Shown here piece after piece: positions 4,746 to 5,086 of a DNA stretch of 5,086 nucleotides; position 1 is the first letter of the stretch; every line of letters starts with the position of its first letter. The translations under genes were made by a program, and so were the position numbers. Where the stretch lies: positions 1 to 5,086 of the forward strand of contig JAHFAB010000172.1 in the NCBI GenBank assembly GCA_023250795.1. Reading direction: 5' to 3'. Source of the stretch: Bacteriovoracaceae bacterium (lineage in GTDB: Bacteria > Bdellovibrionota > UBA1018). The notes beneath the pieces were generated by a model, which was not told the DNA's origin, made no database searches, and saw only the letters and a list, made by a program, of their open reading frames with translations.

Positions 4746-5086
4746 TTACCTTAAGCAGCGCAAATTACGTTTTACAGCACGAAAAACGCCGTCAAACTCG
4801 GGGACAGCACTCATTTGAGCACCAAGACGACTCAACCATGTTTTTTGTAGCCGAGCCTCTTTTCTATCAAATTCTTCTTTTACAGTAGTGAGTTCCTTTT
4901 TTCGATGTGCAAGTTTTTCATGAATTGCCTGCAAACAGTCAGATAGATTGACCCTCTTAGCTTTCACTGTGAGATACCAAAGGTCATACAGGTCTCTAGG
5001 TTCGCTTCTCGCTTTGTCGAGAAGTGCGACTGTTTTTTCTGAGGCGATTTCTAATAATGAGTAAACCTTAATTTTGGCATCAGTTG
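4746..5086 (-). CDS. AbiEii/AbiGii-family nucleotidyltransferase toxin, C-terminal part only
   Basis: An open minus-strand frame enters from the right edge and runs 112 codons to TAA at 4748-4746; the start lies outside the window. A GTG at 4967 is inside the frame but should not be taken as the start, because the family's conserved segment lies upstream of it: KVYSLLEIASEKTVALLDKAR, then EPRDLYDLWYLT (around 5070-4968). The RDLYDLWYL motif and the following helical, charged tail (EKLAHRKKEL, EEFDRKEARLQKTW, FDGVFRAVKRNL) are typical of the C-terminal half of AbiEii/AbiGii proteins. These are nucleotidyltransferase-fold toxins of type IV toxin-antitoxin and abortive-infection systems, usually encoded just after a winged-helix AbiEi-type antitoxin. 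That partner and the catalytic N-terminal motifs would lie beyond 5086. The next gene on this strand is the Fic gene. Confidence 0.85.
   Translation of the reverse strand, partial: TDAKIKVYSLLEIASEKTVALLDKARSEPRDLYDLWYLTVKAKRVNLSDCLQAIHEKLAHRKKELTTVKEEFDRKEARLQKTWLSRLGAQMSAVPEFDGVFRAVKRNLRCLR

Noticed and set aside
4722..4747. Stem AAGCC-TT-GGCTT followed by eight T on the plus strand
   Set aside because: The 2-nt loop is too tight for the stem, the T-run starts 6 nt beyond it, and no plus-strand gene lies upstream. It does not serve as a terminator for the minus-strand genes either.
4746..4967. A separate 73-residue small protein starting at GTG 4967
   Set aside because: The frame stays open to the window edge and the upstream codons encode the AbiEii-family RDLYDLWYL segment, so it is the tail of a larger gene.

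Overview
The window looks like a chromosomal segment of a Gram-negative bacterium of moderate to low G+C. It carries two Sec-type signal peptides, a sensor kinase with a periplasmic domain, and clear Shine-Dalgarno sites. Protein content (ChrB_C, PepSY, OmpR/CusR-type two-component genes, a DUF1080/LamG-like exported protein, Fic, AbiEii) fits Pseudomonadota or Bdellovibrionota. I cannot place it more precisely from the sequence alone.

Left part (1-3680) is a divergent locus built around a two-component system. On the minus strand an exported tandem PepSY-like protein (240-785) is followed by a stand-alone ChrB C-terminal-domain protein (1-174, cut by the window edge). A strong stem-loop (194-233) lies between them. 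On the plus strand an OmpR-family, CusR/CopR-like response regulator (940-1644) overlaps its sensor histidine kinase (1641-3044) by 4 nt, and an exported DUF1080/LamG-like protein (3060-3680) follows 15 nt later with its own strong ribosome binding site. The 154-bp divergent intergenic region holds 11-bp-phased CTGAA(G) direct repeats (836-876), the kind of site OmpR-family dimers bind. They sit where the -35 boxes of both promoters would be. The simplest reading is that the regulator controls its own operon and the PepSY/ChrB operon from one site. The signal is probably a metal, oxyanion or envelope stress, but it is not known.

Right part (3688-5086) is a minus-strand accessory-looking block. 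The C-terminal end of an AbiEii/AbiGii-family nucleotidyltransferase toxin (4746-5086, cut by the edge) lies upstream of a complete class II Fic-domain protein with a C-terminal winged helix (3688-4656). A perfect 20-bp palindrome (4664-4683) lies 7 nt before the Fic start codon, overlapping its only plausible -10 region, and is a strong operator candidate. The Fic gene and the DUF1080 gene converge with only 7 nt between stop codons.

Every part of the window is accounted for. No gene-free stretch exceeds 154 bp, and I see no tRNA, rRNA, CRISPR, insertion sequence or prophage signature. The protein families are individually known. The most interesting items are regulatory: the shared phased repeats, the intercistronic stem-loop and the Fic palindrome.
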